A DNA stretch of 64,000 bases from contig NZ_CP035283.1 in assembly GCF_004103755.1 (NCBI RefSeq), positions 2,728,001 through 2,792,000 of the forward strand, given 5' to 3'. The stretch comes from Caproiciproducens sp. NJN-50 (GTDB taxonomy: Bacteria > Bacillota > Clostridia > Oscillospirales > Acutalibacteraceae). The first letter of the stretch is position 1. Each line of letters starts with the position of its first letter. Below are positions 26,226 to 35,770 of this stretch, one piece after another. The position numbers and the translations under genes are program-made. Under the pieces are notes generated by a model. The model ran no database searches, was not told where the DNA came from, and worked only from the letters and a program-made list of their open reading frames with translations.

Positions 26226-26957
26226 TTAAAGTTTTGAAATATCCACCGCCTGATCCAGCACGGTATCATACATCTTCAGCGCCTGCGAGCAGGTCTGGAG
26301 CTCACGCTGGGAGGAAAGGGCGTTTGTCATCTCCTCCGCCATGTCCACATTGGAGCCTTCCAGCGATTTCCATAAAATGTTCGGATCTGTGACCGGAACG
26401 GCGGAAGCACCCTGGAACATCCCCTCCCCCACCGTTCTCAGCGCGGCGTTGTCCGGAAAGCGGTAGACGGCCAGACTGCCTGCGGAGCGGCCTTCCGCAG
26501 TCAGATTGCCCTGCCCGTCCGACGAAAGGTCGTCCGTTCCGGGACGGATCGGTCCGCCGTCGGTGCCCAGCACTCTGCCCTGCCCCTTGAGGACCAGATA
26601 GCCGTCTTCATCCAGATTGAAGCTTCCGTTTCTCGTGTAAACGGTCCCGCCGTCTCCCTGGACGGCAAAAAAGCCGTCGCCATTGATGGCAAAATCCAGC
26701 TTTCTGTCCGTCTGCGAGACGGTCCCTCCGGAAAAATCGGTCACGGCTTCGTCCGCGGTGTTCATCAGCGAAGCCGTGCCGACGGGCGTTCTCTGCCCAT
26801 CGACCCTCTCAATGACCATGCTGCCGAATGTTTTCGGCATGACCCGGGACTTTTTAAATCCGTTGGTGTCGGTGTTCGCCACATTGTTGCTGATTGTATT
26901 CAGGACCCTGCTCTGTGTCAGGATGCCGGAACCCAGCATATAGAACCCTCTGACCAT
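26226..26957 (-). CDS. Flagellar rod/hook-basal-body protein (FlgF/FlgG family, FlhO-like)
   Basis: This 243-residue axial protein is paralogous to its downstream neighbour. It has the N-terminal motif SNNVANTDTNGFKK, the central INGDGFFAVQGDGG of the FlgE/F/G family, and the C-terminal LEGSNVDMAEEMTNALSSQR. It is transcribed 18 bp after sigD. Rod subunits polymerise under the cell envelope without cleavage of a signal peptide, which fits the sequence. Confidence 0.92.
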   Translation of the reverse strand: MVRGFYMLGSGILTQSRVLNTISNNVANTDTNGFKKSRVMPKTFGSMVIERVDGQRTPVGTASLMNTADEAVTDFSGGTVSQTDRKLDFAINGDGFFAVQGDGGTVYTRNGSFNLDEDGYLVLKGQGRVLGTDGGPIRPGTDDLSSDGQGNLTAEGRSAGSLAVYRFPDNAALRTVGEGMFQGASAVPVTDPNILWKSLEGSNVDMAEEMTNALSSQRELQTCSQALKMYDTVLDQAVDISKL

Positions 26958-26975
26958 ATCGAGTCTTTCCTCCTT

Positions 26976-27755
26976 TCACTGTTTCAGATAACTTTCCAGG
27001 CTTCTTTTCAGCTTTCTCAGCGCGCTGGAATGGATCTGCGACACGCGTGATTCGCTGATCCCCATCACGTGGGAGATTTCCTTGATTTTCAGCTGTTCCT
27101 TATAATAAAGGGAAATGACGATTCTCTCCTTTTCCTCCAGCAGGTCGATGTCGCGCTGGAGCATGCTGCTCAGTTCCTTTTCCGCGACGGTCTGTTCCGG
27201 GCCGTCGGAAGAATCAGCGCCGCGCAGCGCAAGGCTCTCCACTCCCTTTTCATAAACCAATTCCTCAAAGGAAAGCATGTTCATCGAGCAGGTTTCCGCC
27301 AGCATTTTTTCGTACTCCGAAAGGCTGATCTTCATGTAGTCCGCGGTTTCCTGTTCCGTCGGGCTGCGGCCGAACCGCTGGTTCAGGACTTCGTCCGCCT
27401 CGTTCAGCGCCTTTGCCATCTTTTTCAGCCTGCGCGGAAAACAGTCCTGGCGCCGTATGTAATCAATCATCGCGCCCCGGATCTTGATGGATGCAAAAGT
27501 CTCAAATTTAACATTTTTCAAAAGATCGAATTTAGACACGGCGTCCATCAGCGCAATCAGGCCCTCGCTTATTATATCGTCCAGATAATTAAAATACTGA
27601 TAGTGCCCTACAATTTTTATCGCGATACACCGCACAAGGTAACTGTACTGACAGATCAGCTCATTGCGCGTTTCGACGTCCCCGGTTCTGTTGTACCGGG
27701 CCCAGAGCTCGCGGACCGGCAGCTCCCGCTCCCTGATCCCGTAATCTTTCGTCAT
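26976..27755 (-). CDS. fliA: RNA polymerase sigma factor SigD/FliA (sigma-28)
   Basis: This 259-residue sigma-28 directs transcription of late flagellar and chemotaxis genes and is inhibited by FlgM. Region 2 includes YLDDIISEGLIALMDAV and FETFASIKIRGAMIDYIRR, region 3 PTEQETADYMKIS, and region 4 the helix-turn-helix IKEISHVMGISESRVSQIHS. It lies 20 kb downstream of the operon promoter, a position also seen in B. subtilis. Six SigD-like promoters occur in this window. Confidence 0.96.
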   Translation of the reverse strand: MTKDYGIRERELPVRELWARYNRTGDVETRNELICQYSYLVRCIAIKIVGHYQYFNYLDDIISEGLIALMDAVSKFDLLKNVKFETFASIKIRGAMIDYIRRQDCFPRRLKKMAKALNEADEVLNQRFGRSPTEQETADYMKISLSEYEKMLAETCSMNMLSFEELVYEKGVESLALRGADSSDGPEQTVAEKELSSMLQRDIDLLEEKERIVISLYYKEQLKIKEISHVMGISESRVSQIHSSALRKLKRSLESYLKQ

Positions 27756-27785
27756 ACAGCCCCTCTCCCTTCCGCAATCTGTCTA

Positions 27786-29840
27786 TCAGTCCAGCGTCAC
27801 GTTGGCGACCGCCTGAATCTGCACGTTGTTGTCAAGTTCGTTAAAGGAAAGCACCACGGCACGCGGATAAAACTGCTGCAGCAGTTTGCTGAAATAGATC
27901 CGCACCACCGGGGAAGTGAGGATCACCGGGGTGGCAACCACGTCCTTCACCTTGGAAACGCAGTCGGTCAGCTTCATAATGATCTTCTGGGTCGTCTGCG
28001 GGTCCAGCGACAGGTAAGTCCCGTGCTCGTTTTTGCTGATGGAACCCACGATCGCTTTTTCCACCTCGCTGTCCAGCGTGATCACCCGGATCTGACCGCC
28101 GTCCGCCCACTTGCGCGTGATGGTCCTGCGCAGCGCCTGCCGCACATATTCCGTCATCATATCCGGGTCGCGCGCCGCGGCGGCGTTGTTGGAAATCGTC
28201 TCCAGAATCGTTTCCATGTCCCGGATGGGAACGCCTTCCTTCAGCAGGGAGCAAAGCACTTTCTGAAGGTTGCTCTGTGTCATCACATTCGGCACCACGT
28301 CGGAGACAAGGGAGGCGTCGTAGCCCTTGACGCTCTCGAGAAGCTGCCCCACTTCCTGCCGGGAGAGCAGCTCGTCCGCGTGGCGGCGCACGGTTTCCGA
28401 AAGATGGGTAATGACGACCGAAAGCGGGTCGATGACGGTGTACCCGTAAATCTCCGCCATATCCTTTTTGTCCGGGGTGATCCACTTGCTTGGGATGCCG
28501 TAAGCCGGCTCGATGGTGTCGATGCCGTCGATCTCACCCGTCAGGTTGCCCGGGTCCAGCGCCAGGTAATAGTCCATCAGGATTTCTCCGCGGGCGACTT
28601 CCTCTCCTCTGATCTTAATGACATACTGGTTCGGGTTGAGAAGCCCGTTGTCACGCAGGCGGATGGAAGGAACAACCATGCCCATATCCACCGCGAACTG
28701 TTTGCGGAACGTCACCAGCCGCTCGATGAAGCTGCTGCCGCTCGATTCATCCACCAGCGGGATCAGGCTGTAGCCAAACTCCATTTCGACCGCGTCCAGA
28801 GGAAGCAGGCTGTAAATATGGTCGATATTTTTGTAGTAGGAGGTCTCGTCGTCCTGGGGCGCGGCGGCGCCGGCGCTCTCCCCCTGTTCGACCACCGCTG
28901 ACTGCTCCAGTTTTCTGCGCAGCATCAGGCCGGAACCGATCAAAAAGGCGGAAAGCAGCACAAGCTGGACATGGGGCATGCTGGGAATCAGGTTCAGGGC
29001 AAACACGCCGCACCCGGCCAGCAGGATCACCATCGGCTGCGAGGAGAACTGGCGGGAAACGTCCTCCCCCAGCGTGGAGCTGGAAGCCGCGCGGGTCACG
29101 ATCATGCCCGTCGCCGTGGAGATCAGCAGCGCGGGCACCTGCGAAACCAGGCCGTCGCCGACCGTGGCGATGGAGTAGATATTCAGCACCTCGCCGAACG
29201 ACTGCCCGCCCTGCACCATGCCGACAATCAGCCCGCCGATGAAGTTGATGAACGTGATGACGATGGACATGATCGCGTCGCCCTTGACGAATTTGCTCGC
29301 GCCGTCCATGGAGCCGTAGAATTCCGCTTCGCGCTGGACATCATCGCGGCGCTGGCGGGCCGTCTGCTCATCGATCAACCCGGAGTTCAGGTCCGCGTCG
29401 ATCGCCATCTGCTTGCCGGGCATCGCGTCCAGGCGGAACCGCGCCGCCACTTCGGAAACCCGTTCCGCGCCCTTGGTGATAACCAGGAACTGCACGAGGA
29501 CGATAATCAGAAACACGACAAAGCCGACGACGATATTGCCCTGCAGGACAAACGTGCCGAACGTCTTGATCACCTGGCCGGCCGAACCGGAATTGGACAG
29601 GATCAGCCGCGTGGAGGAAATGTTCAGCGCAAGCCGAAACAGCGTGGTGATCAGAAGGATGGACGGGAAAACGGAAAAGTCCAGCGCGCTTCTGATGTAC
29701 ATGGTCAGGAGCAGGATCACCAGCGATAAGGAGATATTGAGGATGAACATCATGTCCAGCAGGGGAGCCGGAAGCGGAATAATGATGAGCGCGATAATGA
29801 AAATGACAAAAAGCGATACGACGTGGTTGAGCAGTTTCAT
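27786..29840 (-). CDS. flhA: Flagellar export gate protein FlhA
   Basis: The 684-residue FlhA forms the nonameric ring of the type III export apparatus. Eight hydrophobic segments occupy the first 330 residues, with the FHIPEP-like loop (ALDFSVFPSILLITTLFRLA; RFRLDAMPGKQMAIDADLN). The large cytoplasmic domain that docks substrates and chaperones follows. I chose ATG 29840: AAGGAGAGG is right upstream and the ATGA overlaps the flhB stop. The next gene is sigD; flhF and flhG, usual neighbours in related operons, are absent. Confidence 0.97.
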   Translation of the reverse strand: MKLLNHVVSLFVIFIIALIIIPLPAPLLDMMFILNISLSLVILLLTMYIRSALDFSVFPSILLITTLFRLALNISSTRLILSNSGSAGQVIKTFGTFVLQGNIVVGFVVFLIIVLVQFLVITKGAERVSEVAARFRLDAMPGKQMAIDADLNSGLIDEQTARQRRDDVQREAEFYGSMDGASKFVKGDAIMSIVITFINFIGGLIVGMVQGGQSFGEVLNIYSIATVGDGLVSQVPALLISTATGMIVTRAASSSTLGEDVSRQFSSQPMVILLAGCGVFALNLIPSMPHVQLVLLSAFLIGSGLMLRRKLEQSAVVEQGESAGAAAPQDDETSYYKNIDHIYSLLPLDAVEMEFGYSLIPLVDESSGSSFIERLVTFRKQFAVDMGMVVPSIRLRDNGLLNPNQYVIKIRGEEVARGEILMDYYLALDPGNLTGEIDGIDTIEPAYGIPSKWITPDKKDMAEIYGYTVIDPLSVVITHLSETVRRHADELLSRQEVGQLLESVKGYDASLVSDVVPNVMTQSNLQKVLCSLLKEGVPIRDMETILETISNNAAAARDPDMMTEYVRQALRRTITRKWADGGQIRVITLDSEVEKAIVGSISKNEHGTYLSLDPQTTQKIIMKLTDCVSKVKDVVATPVILTSPVVRIYFSKLLQQFYPRAVVLSFNELDNNVQIQAVANVTLD

Positions 29841-30913
29841 CTTTCCTCTCCTTCCTGCTTCAGGCGGTAGACCCATGCCATGACCTCGGCCATCGCCTGA
29901 TAAAATTCCTGCGGGATCTGAGCGTTGACCTCGACCGCCGCGTAGAGGGCATGCGCGAGCGGCCTGTCCTCTTTCATCGGAATGTGGTGCTGCTGCGCGA
30001 TCTCAATGATTTTCAGGGCCAGATAGTCCTGTCCTTTGGCCACCACGACGGGCGCGCCGTCCTCCTCCGCGCGATACCGGAGCGCTACGGCGACATGCGT
30101 CGGATTCCGGACGATCACGTCTGCCTGAGGCACCTGCTGCATCATGCGCCGCCCTGAGATTTTGCGCTGTACCTGGCGGATTCTCCCCTTCGTTTCAGGG
30201 TTTCCCTCCAGTTCCTTGTACTCTTCCTTCAATTCCTGCTTTGTCATGCGGATATTGCGCTCAAAGTCCCACCACTGAAAAAAGTAGTCTGCCGCGGCAA
30301 TCGCGATGAACACGAGCGTCATCTGGATGACCATATCCATGATGTCGTTCAGTATTCCAACCGCCGATTCCAGCAGGTCGCTGCCCATCATCGCGATGCA
30401 GCCCGCACAGATCTTCCTCATCTGCAGGTACATGACGTATCCGATCGCGGCCGTCTTGGCGATCGATTTCAGCAGTTCCGCAACCGATCGGATCGAAAAC
30501 AGGCGCTTGAATCCTTCGATGGGGTTGATGTTGGAAAATTTGAATTTGATTTTTTCGCCGGAAAATTTGAATCTGGTCTGCATGCCTGTCGCCAATACGG
30601 CCGCGAGCAAGGACGAGAACAGAACGGGAGAGGACACGAGCAGAATCGCAACCCAGGCGTCCCGAAGAACATCCATGGCCCCCGACTGCGTCAGGGAGCT
30701 TTTGGTGGCGGCATAGGAAAGATACGTGACGATGAAATTGGACAGATAGCGGTAAAGATAAGGGAAGGCGATGCGGAGCATGACAAAGACCGCCAGAATG
30801 GAAAGGGAACTGACTACGTCGGCGCTTTGAAAGAGATTGCCCTTCTTCCGTTCGTCCTCCCGCTTTTTCGGCGTCGCTTTTTCCGTTTTGTTTTCCGACG
30901 AAGCCCCCGGCAC
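29837..30913 (-). CDS. flhB: Flagellar export switch protein FlhB
   Basis: The 358-residue FlhB sets export specificity and switches from hook to filament substrates. Four transmembrane helices lie between about 30 and 215, and the cytoplasmic domain carries the self-cleavage motif NPTH at 270-273. The lysine-rich N-terminus (EKATPKKREDERKKG) is typical. A separate gene for an FlhB-C-like domain lies at 15235-15549. It overlaps flhA by four bases. Confidence 0.97.
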   Translation of the reverse strand: MPGASSENKTEKATPKKREDERKKGNLFQSADVVSSLSILAVFVMLRIAFPYLYRYLSNFIVTYLSYAATKSSLTQSGAMDVLRDAWVAILLVSSPVLFSSLLAAVLATGMQTRFKFSGEKIKFKFSNINPIEGFKRLFSIRSVAELLKSIAKTAAIGYVMYLQMRKICAGCIAMMGSDLLESAVGILNDIMDMVIQMTLVFIAIAAADYFFQWWDFERNIRMTKQELKEEYKELEGNPETKGRIRQVQRKISGRRMMQQVPQADVIVRNPTHVAVALRYRAEEDGAPVVVAKGQDYLALKIIEIAQQHHIPMKEDRPLAHALYAAVEVNAQIPQEFYQAMAEVMAWVYRLKQEGEER

Positions 30914-30931
30914 CGCAATCCCCCCCTTCCA

Positions 30932-31699
30932 CTAAGCCAGCGCGGCGTACAGACCGCTGATCCGGTCAAACATCAGGGTCGTCAGCCGCTCGAGAAACGA
31001 AGCGTAAGGCGGGACAAGGATGAGCATCACAAGAAAACCGATTAAAATCTTGAGCTGGATCTGGACGGTGAAGACATCAATCTGGGGCACCGCGCGCATC
31101 ATCAGGCCGGTGCCGATCTCCCCGAGCAGCTGCACCGCCACCATCGGCAGCGACAGCTTCACCGCATAAACCAGCATTTGCCCCAAAAGAGCGGCAAGGC
31201 CGCCGAACAGGCTCGCTTTCAGCTGGAGCCCGTCGCCGTAGGGAACAACGGCGCCTAGCCTGACGAATACCTGAATCAGAGTGAGGTGCGCATTGGTGGC
31301 GAAAAACATCAGAAGATACATCGCATTGAGCAGCGAGGCGGAAAGCGGCATGGAAACGTCGCTCTGGGGGTCGTAAATTTTCGACATGGAAATGCCCACC
31401 TGCATATCCGACATTTCTCCGCCCATCACGATGACCGAAAGAAACAGCTGAATGATATAGCCGATCATAAAGCCGACCAGAAGCTCCTTCAGCCCGGAGA
31501 CAAAAAGGACGAGAAAGGAGTGGATCTGAAGCGAGCGGTCCGGCGTCAGGCGGTAAGTAAACAGGGAAAGCATCAGCGTCAGCCCGATCTTGACTAGATT
31601 CGGCAGGTTGCGCCTGCCAAGGATCGGGTTAAAGAAAACGCAGCCCGTCATGCGCAGGAAGATCAGCATGAGAAGTGTGTAATTGTAATCCAGTTTCAT
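30932..31699 (-). CDS. fliR: Flagellar export gate protein FliR
   Basis: This 255-residue membrane protein is part of the FliP5Q4R1 export gate. It has about six hydrophobic segments and the conserved stretch LVGFMIGYIIQLFLSVIVMGG and the late MLILVPPYASFLERL. It stands between fliQ and flhB, the standard order. Confidence 0.95.
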   Translation of the reverse strand: MKLDYNYTLLMLIFLRMTGCVFFNPILGRRNLPNLVKIGLTLMLSLFTYRLTPDRSLQIHSFLVLFVSGLKELLVGFMIGYIIQLFLSVIVMGGEMSDMQVGISMSKIYDPQSDVSMPLSASLLNAMYLLMFFATNAHLTLIQVFVRLGAVVPYGDGLQLKASLFGGLAALLGQMLVYAVKLSLPMVAVQLLGEIGTGLMMRAVPQIDVFTVQIQLKILIGFLVMLILVPPYASFLERLTTLMFDRISGLYAALA

Positions 31700-31712
31700 A
31701 TCCGCCCCGTTT

Positions 31713-31979
31713 TCAGTTCAGGGAAACAATCAGGCCAAAGATATACTGCATAAAATCGTTCATGACCTGCATGATCCACGGCCCCAGCAGGACCAAGACG
31801 GCGGCGATGGTGAACAGCTTCGGGACAAAGGCCACCGTCTGTTCATGGATCTGAGTCGCCGCCTGGAGGATGGATATGACAAGGCCGACCAACATGCTTG
31901 CAATCAGAATCGGGCTGGCGATTTTGAGGATGACCAGCATGGCGGCATGCATGATCTCCATGACTTTTGAAACGGTCAT
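31713..31979 (-). CDS. fliQ: Flagellar export gate protein FliQ
   Basis: This 88-residue protein has two transmembrane hairpin helices and the conserved loop LQAATQIHEQTVAFVPKL. It belongs to the FliPQR gate and lies 13 bp upstream of fliR. Confidence 0.96.
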   Translation of the reverse strand: MTVSKVMEIMHAAMLVILKIASPILIASMLVGLVISILQAATQIHEQTVAFVPKLFTIAAVLVLLGPWIMQVMNDFMQYIFGLIVSLN

Positions 31980-32000
31980 CTTTGAGCCTCCTTCAACCGC

Positions 32001-32789
32001 CTACAGGTGGAAACCTGAGGCCAGTGTTTTAAACAGCAGATCCCATCCGTCCACCAGAACAAACAGCAGCAGCTTGAACGGAAGGGATATCGTCGCCGGC
32101 GGGAGCATGATCATGCCCATGGACATCAGAGTGCTGGAGACGATCATGTCGATGATCATGAACGGGATGTAAAGGAGAAAGCCGATGATAAACGCCCGCT
32201 TGAGTTCGCTGGTCATAAATGCCGGGATCACCAGGGTGATCGGCATCTGCTCCGCGGGGGTCTTGCTGTCCTGCTTTGCAAGGTTGACAAACAGGTTCAG
32301 GTCTTCCTTTTTGGTGTTTTTCAGCATGAATTCCTTGAGCGGCACGCTCGCCTTCTGAAGGAACTCCTCCTGCGTGATCTTTTCCTCCTTGTACGGCTGA
32401 TAGGCGTCCGTGTTGATTTTGGTCACGACCGGGGACATGATGAACAGAGTCAGGAAAAGGGAAATGCCGATCACCACCTGGTTCGGCGGCGTCTGCTGCA
32501 GCCCGAGAGCGTTGCGCAGAAAAGAGAGAACGATCACAATGCGCGTGAAACAGGTCGTCATAATCAGGATGGACGGCAGGAGCGCGAGGAGGGTGAGCAT
32601 CTCAATGATTTCCAGGGTATTCGCGCCGTTCCCGTTAATATTGACGTCCACCGCGGCGGCCGAGGCCCTCATGGGCAGAAACACGGCTGCAAGAAAAAAA
32701 ACTCCCGTCAAAAGCAACGCCTTTTTTGCGATTCTGCACCGGAGCGGCTTTTTTTCTTCAGTGCTTGTCAAGCTTATGTTTTTTACCAT
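32001..32789 (-). CDS. fliP: Flagellar export gate protein FliP
   Basis: This 262-residue protein is a core gate subunit. A cleavable-type signal sequence (about residues 22-45) is followed by the family motifs TCFTRIVIVLSFLRNALG and QTPPNQVVIGISLFL, and four transmembrane segments. ATG 32789 overlaps the end of fliO by 32 bases and has only a weak Shine-Dalgarno (CTGG), so translation may depend on ribosomes leaving fliO. Confidence 0.96.
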   Translation of the reverse strand: MVKNISLTSTEEKKPLRCRIAKKALLLTGVFFLAAVFLPMRASAAAVDVNINGNGANTLEIIEMLTLLALLPSILIMTTCFTRIVIVLSFLRNALGLQQTPPNQVVIGISLFLTLFIMSPVVTKINTDAYQPYKEEKITQEEFLQKASVPLKEFMLKNTKKEDLNLFVNLAKQDSKTPAEQMPITLVIPAFMTSELKRAFIIGFLLYIPFMIIDMIVSSTLMSMGMIMLPPATISLPFKLLLFVLVDGWDLLFKTLASGFHL

Positions 32790-33147
32790 GGCCAGTCAAA
32801 TCCAATCTGCCCTTCAGCGCGGCGTTCAGAGCATCCACAAAACTCCGCCCGTTCCCGGGTTCGGAAGAACGAAGCTCCATTTCGTCGATTTCCTTCAAAA
32901 TTTCAACCCTGTCGGATGAAAACCCGATGAGATAGCAGCGGCCGCAGATCCGCGCGATGGCAAGCCCCTTGTCCTGGGCCAGCGCAACACGCTCCAGAAT
33001 GCGGATGTTGGCCGTGTTCGCCGCGCTGTTCGCCTTTTTTGCCACAAACCGGCTGAGAAGGAAACACAGGTACAGGATGGCGGCAATTGCAACCAGCGCA
33101 AAAAGCAGCGGGAGAAGATCCGATGCATAGCTCATGCTCAGCCTCAT
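32758..33147 (-). CDS. fliO: Flagellar biosynthesis protein FliO
   Basis: This 129-residue protein has a single N-terminal membrane helix (LLPLLFALVAIAAILYLCFL) followed by a small cytoplasmic beta domain (IRILERVALAQDKGLAIARI). FliO helps assemble the FliP ring. AGGAGGAATTTGA precedes ATG 33147. It is poorly conserved at the C-terminus, as usual. Confidence 0.88.
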   Translation of the reverse strand: MRLSMSYASDLLPLLFALVAIAAILYLCFLLSRFVAKKANSAANTANIRILERVALAQDKGLAIARICGRCYLIGFSSDRVEILKEIDEMELRSSEPGNGRSFVDALNAALKGRLDLTGHGKKHKLDKH

Positions 33148-33167
33148 TCAAATTCCTCCGCGGCTTT

Positions 33168-33530
33168 TCAGCCCAGGATACCCTTTACGGTTTTCATGAT
33201 GCGGTCCGCCTTGAACGGCTTGACGATAAAATCCTTTGCACCCTGTTTGAGCGCGTCGACCACCATCGCCTCCTGCCCCATGGCGGAGCACATGATGATG
33301 TTGGCGTCCGGGTCCTGCGCCCTAATTTCCTTCAGCGCCTGCAGCCCGTCCATCACGGGCATCGTGATGTCCATGATGACCAGATCCGGCTTTTCGGCGG
33401 CGTAGTTCGTAACGGCAATCTGTCCGTTATTCGCTTCGATAATGTCGGTATAGCCGTTTTTTGACAGGGTGTCTTTAATCATCATCCTCATAAAAGCAGC
33501 GTCATCCACCAGCATGATTTTCTTTTCCAT
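33168..33530 (-). CDS. cheY: Chemotaxis response regulator CheY
   Basis: This 120-residue single-domain receiver has all phosphorylation residues: Asp9/Asp10 in LVDDAA, phospho-acceptor Asp54 in VIMDITMPVMDG, Ser82 in MCSAMG and Lys104 in FIVKPFKA. CheA phosphorylates it and CheC/FliY dephosphorylate it. It acts on FliM, whose gene lies two genes upstream. It sits between fliY and fliO. Confidence 0.97.
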   Translation of the reverse strand: MEKKIMLVDDAAFMRMMIKDTLSKNGYTDIIEANNGQIAVTNYAAEKPDLVIMDITMPVMDGLQALKEIRAQDPDANIIMCSAMGQEAMVVDALKQGAKDFIVKPFKADRIMKTVKGILG

Positions 33531-33570
33531 CGAGTATCCTCCTAAAACTTTGGAATAAATGTATTTTTAA

Positions 33571-34680
33571 TTAGACCAGTTTCATAATCTCTTCGCTGTT
33601 CATTACTTCCGTAATCCGGACACCGTAGAAGTCATCCACCACCACGACGTTCCCTTTCGCAATGGCCTGTCCATTGACAAAAACATCGACCTGGGATCCG
33701 GCCTGTTTGTTTAATTCCACAATGGTTCCCGTGGAAAAGTCCAGGATTTCCTTGATTTTTTTGGAAGTTCGCCCGATTTCCACCGTGATTTGCAGTGGGA
33801 CGGATAGAATCATGTTCAGATTGTTGCTCTCCCCCTTGGTGAGGGGCGGCTCAGGCTCGTCGAAGCTCGGGTAAGCCGCATTCCGGATATTGAGCTCGGA
33901 AGGAGCCGGCGGCGCGGAGGCTGCCGTCGGAGCCGGCTGGGGACCCGGCTGCTGCGGGGGCGCTGTCTCCCCCGCGGGCTGAGGTTCCGGGGGCGGGACC
34001 GGCTGAGACGCCGCCGGGGCGTGCACCGGCGCCTCCGGCGACGGGGCCGCGGCATTCTCCCGCTGGGCGGAATCCAGTCCAAAATTGGAAACCAGTTCCT
34101 TTGCCAGGGAAATCGGCATGACATTGATAAACTGGCTGTTGATCATGTTTCCTATCATCAAGTTGAAATAGACCGCGACGATATCTTCGTTGCCCTCAAA
34201 GTATTTCTCCTTGAACTTTTCGGAATTGTCAATGGAGAAAGAATTCGGCGGAGAAATATTGATGCTTCTGTTCAGGAACTGGGAAAGCGCCGTGGCGGCG
34301 GCACCCATCATCTGGTTCATCACTTCGCAGATCGCGCCGACATTCATCTCGTCCATGACGAATTCCTGGTCGGAAAAATCCGTCTGGAGCAGCAGGCCCA
34401 CGATGACCTTGACGTCCGACTCCTTCAGAATCAGCAGATTTTTTCCGGAAAGCCCCTGAACATAATTAATTTCGACGGCGATGGCGGGCTCATATGTTTT
34501 GATATCGAATTCGCTGGTCTTCATCAGCTTAACCTCCGGCGTCGTGATGTTGACCGGCTGCCCAAGCAGTTCCGATACGGAGGTGGCGGAGGAACCCAGA
34601 CTGATATTCAGAATTTCGCCGATCGCGTCTATCTCCATATCGGAAAGCAGCTTCTCTTGCTTTGGCTCCAAAACAATCAC
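33571..34680 (-). CDS. fliY: Flagellar switch protein and CheY-P phosphatase FliY
   Basis: In 369 residues: an N-terminal CheC-like phosphatase domain (about 10-195) with one complete site (DAIGEILN, 18-25) and a second with Glu and Asn but Gly at the first position (GAICEVMN). Then comes a Pro/Ala-rich linker of about 70 residues, and a C-terminal FliN/SpoA domain (about 285-369; VPLQITVEIGRTSKKIKEIL) for the C-ring. FliY replaces FliN in Gram-positive bacteria. It follows fliM directly. Confidence 0.96.
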   Translation of the reverse strand: MIVLEPKQEKLLSDMEIDAIGEILNISLGSSATSVSELLGQPVNITTPEVKLMKTSEFDIKTYEPAIAVEINYVQGLSGKNLLILKESDVKVIVGLLLQTDFSDQEFVMDEMNVGAICEVMNQMMGAAATALSQFLNRSINISPPNSFSIDNSEKFKEKYFEGNEDIVAVYFNLMIGNMINSQFINVMPISLAKELVSNFGLDSAQRENAAAPSPEAPVHAPAASQPVPPPEPQPAGETAPPQQPGPQPAPTAASAPPAPSELNIRNAAYPSFDEPEPPLTKGESNNLNMILSVPLQITVEIGRTSKKIKEILDFSTGTIVELNKQAGSQVDVFVNGQAIAKGNVVVVDDFYGVRITEVMNSEEIMKLV

Positions 34681-34698
34681 CTTTTTTCAAATATATAG

Positions 34699-35697
34699 TT
34701 AGTAAAGGACTTTCCCTATTTTAACGGCGTAATTTTTTTTCTTTACGCCGATCCTGCCTGTAAACCATCTCAGCTTTTCAACTTGCAGGACAACGGAGTC
34801 GTCCGCGACGGGTGACTCCAGCGGAATGACATCGCCCCTTTGCAGCTCGAGCAGGTCCCTTAGGGTGATTTCTGTTTTTCCAAGAAGCGCCGAAACGGTC
34901 AGCGGCGTATCTTTCAGGCTCTCAAGGATCTGTTCCCTGCGCTGTTTTTCCACCGCCGGGTCAAGTTTTCGATTGATTTTCACATATTTGGAATCAAAAA
35001 TTTTGAAAATCTCTTCCAGCGAGCTGGCGGGAAGACAGATGTTGATGTTTCCCTTCAAGTCATTGAGCGTCACCTCGATGACAACGATGGCCGCGGACTC
35101 GTCCGGCTGGATGAACTGGATGAGCTGGGAGTTGGTTTCAATTCCATCCAGCGTGTGTTCCACGTCGACATAGTTCCCCCACGCGTCTTTTAAAATGGGA
35201 GCAATCTGCTGAAAGAGGTAATTCAAAAGCGAAAGCTCAATCTCGGTATAATCGCGGTCGACCTGATAACCGGTCCCGCTGCCCCCAAGCATCCGGTCCA
35301 GGATACAAAAGGAAATCGGCCTGGTCATTTCGACAAGGATCTGCTTGTCCTCAATGCCGTACTCCGCGCTGTGCAGCCCCATCACTCCGATCAGCACGGA
35401 ATCGCTCAGCGCGTTGCCGAATTCCTTGTACTCTTCTTCTTCCACCTGAAGCACTTCCGCCTGGCAGTTCATGCGCAGGACTCCCGAAAGATGCAGGCTG
35501 AACAGCCGTGAAAAGCTCTCAAATATATTCTGCAAAAGCCTGATTTGCTCTCTTGTAAACTTTTTTGGGGAAAGAAAGTCGTAGTCCTTGACCTTCGGTC
35601 CGGAACTTTGCTCTTCGATTTCCTGAAAATCCATACTGCCGCTCTGCAGGCTCCCCAGCAGATCGTCTATCTGCTGCTGCGATAAAACTTCCGCCAT
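34699..35697 (-). CDS. fliM: Flagellar motor switch protein FliM
   Basis: FliM (332 residues) links the C-ring to CheY-P. The N-terminal CheY-binding peptide LSQQQIDDLLGSL is intact, the middle domain contains the CheC-like fold, and the SpoA domain closes the protein (LELQRGDVIPLESPVADDSV). The gene lies upstream of fliY, as in B. subtilis, but behind the mot genes instead of fliL. Confidence 0.97.
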   Translation of the reverse strand: MAEVLSQQQIDDLLGSLQSGSMDFQEIEEQSSGPKVKDYDFLSPKKFTREQIRLLQNIFESFSRLFSLHLSGVLRMNCQAEVLQVEEEEYKEFGNALSDSVLIGVMGLHSAEYGIEDKQILVEMTRPISFCILDRMLGGSGTGYQVDRDYTEIELSLLNYLFQQIAPILKDAWGNYVDVEHTLDGIETNSQLIQFIQPDESAAIVVIEVTLNDLKGNINICLPASSLEEIFKIFDSKYVKINRKLDPAVEKQRREQILESLKDTPLTVSALLGKTEITLRDLLELQRGDVIPLESPVADDSVVLQVEKLRWFTGRIGVKKKNYAVKIGKVLY

Positions 35698-35770
35698 ACA
35701 TACCCACCATTCCTTGCAAGGATTCTGTCACTTCCGGCCGCCGCGGCCGGCGAAAGATTAAGAACAGGCG

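Noticed and set aside
27069..28901. 610-codon open frame on the plus strand across sigD and flhA
   Set aside because: It is fully antisense to two clear genes, has no Shine-Dalgarno or known fold, and its His/Arg/Val-rich makeup is typical of the complement of G+C-rich codons.
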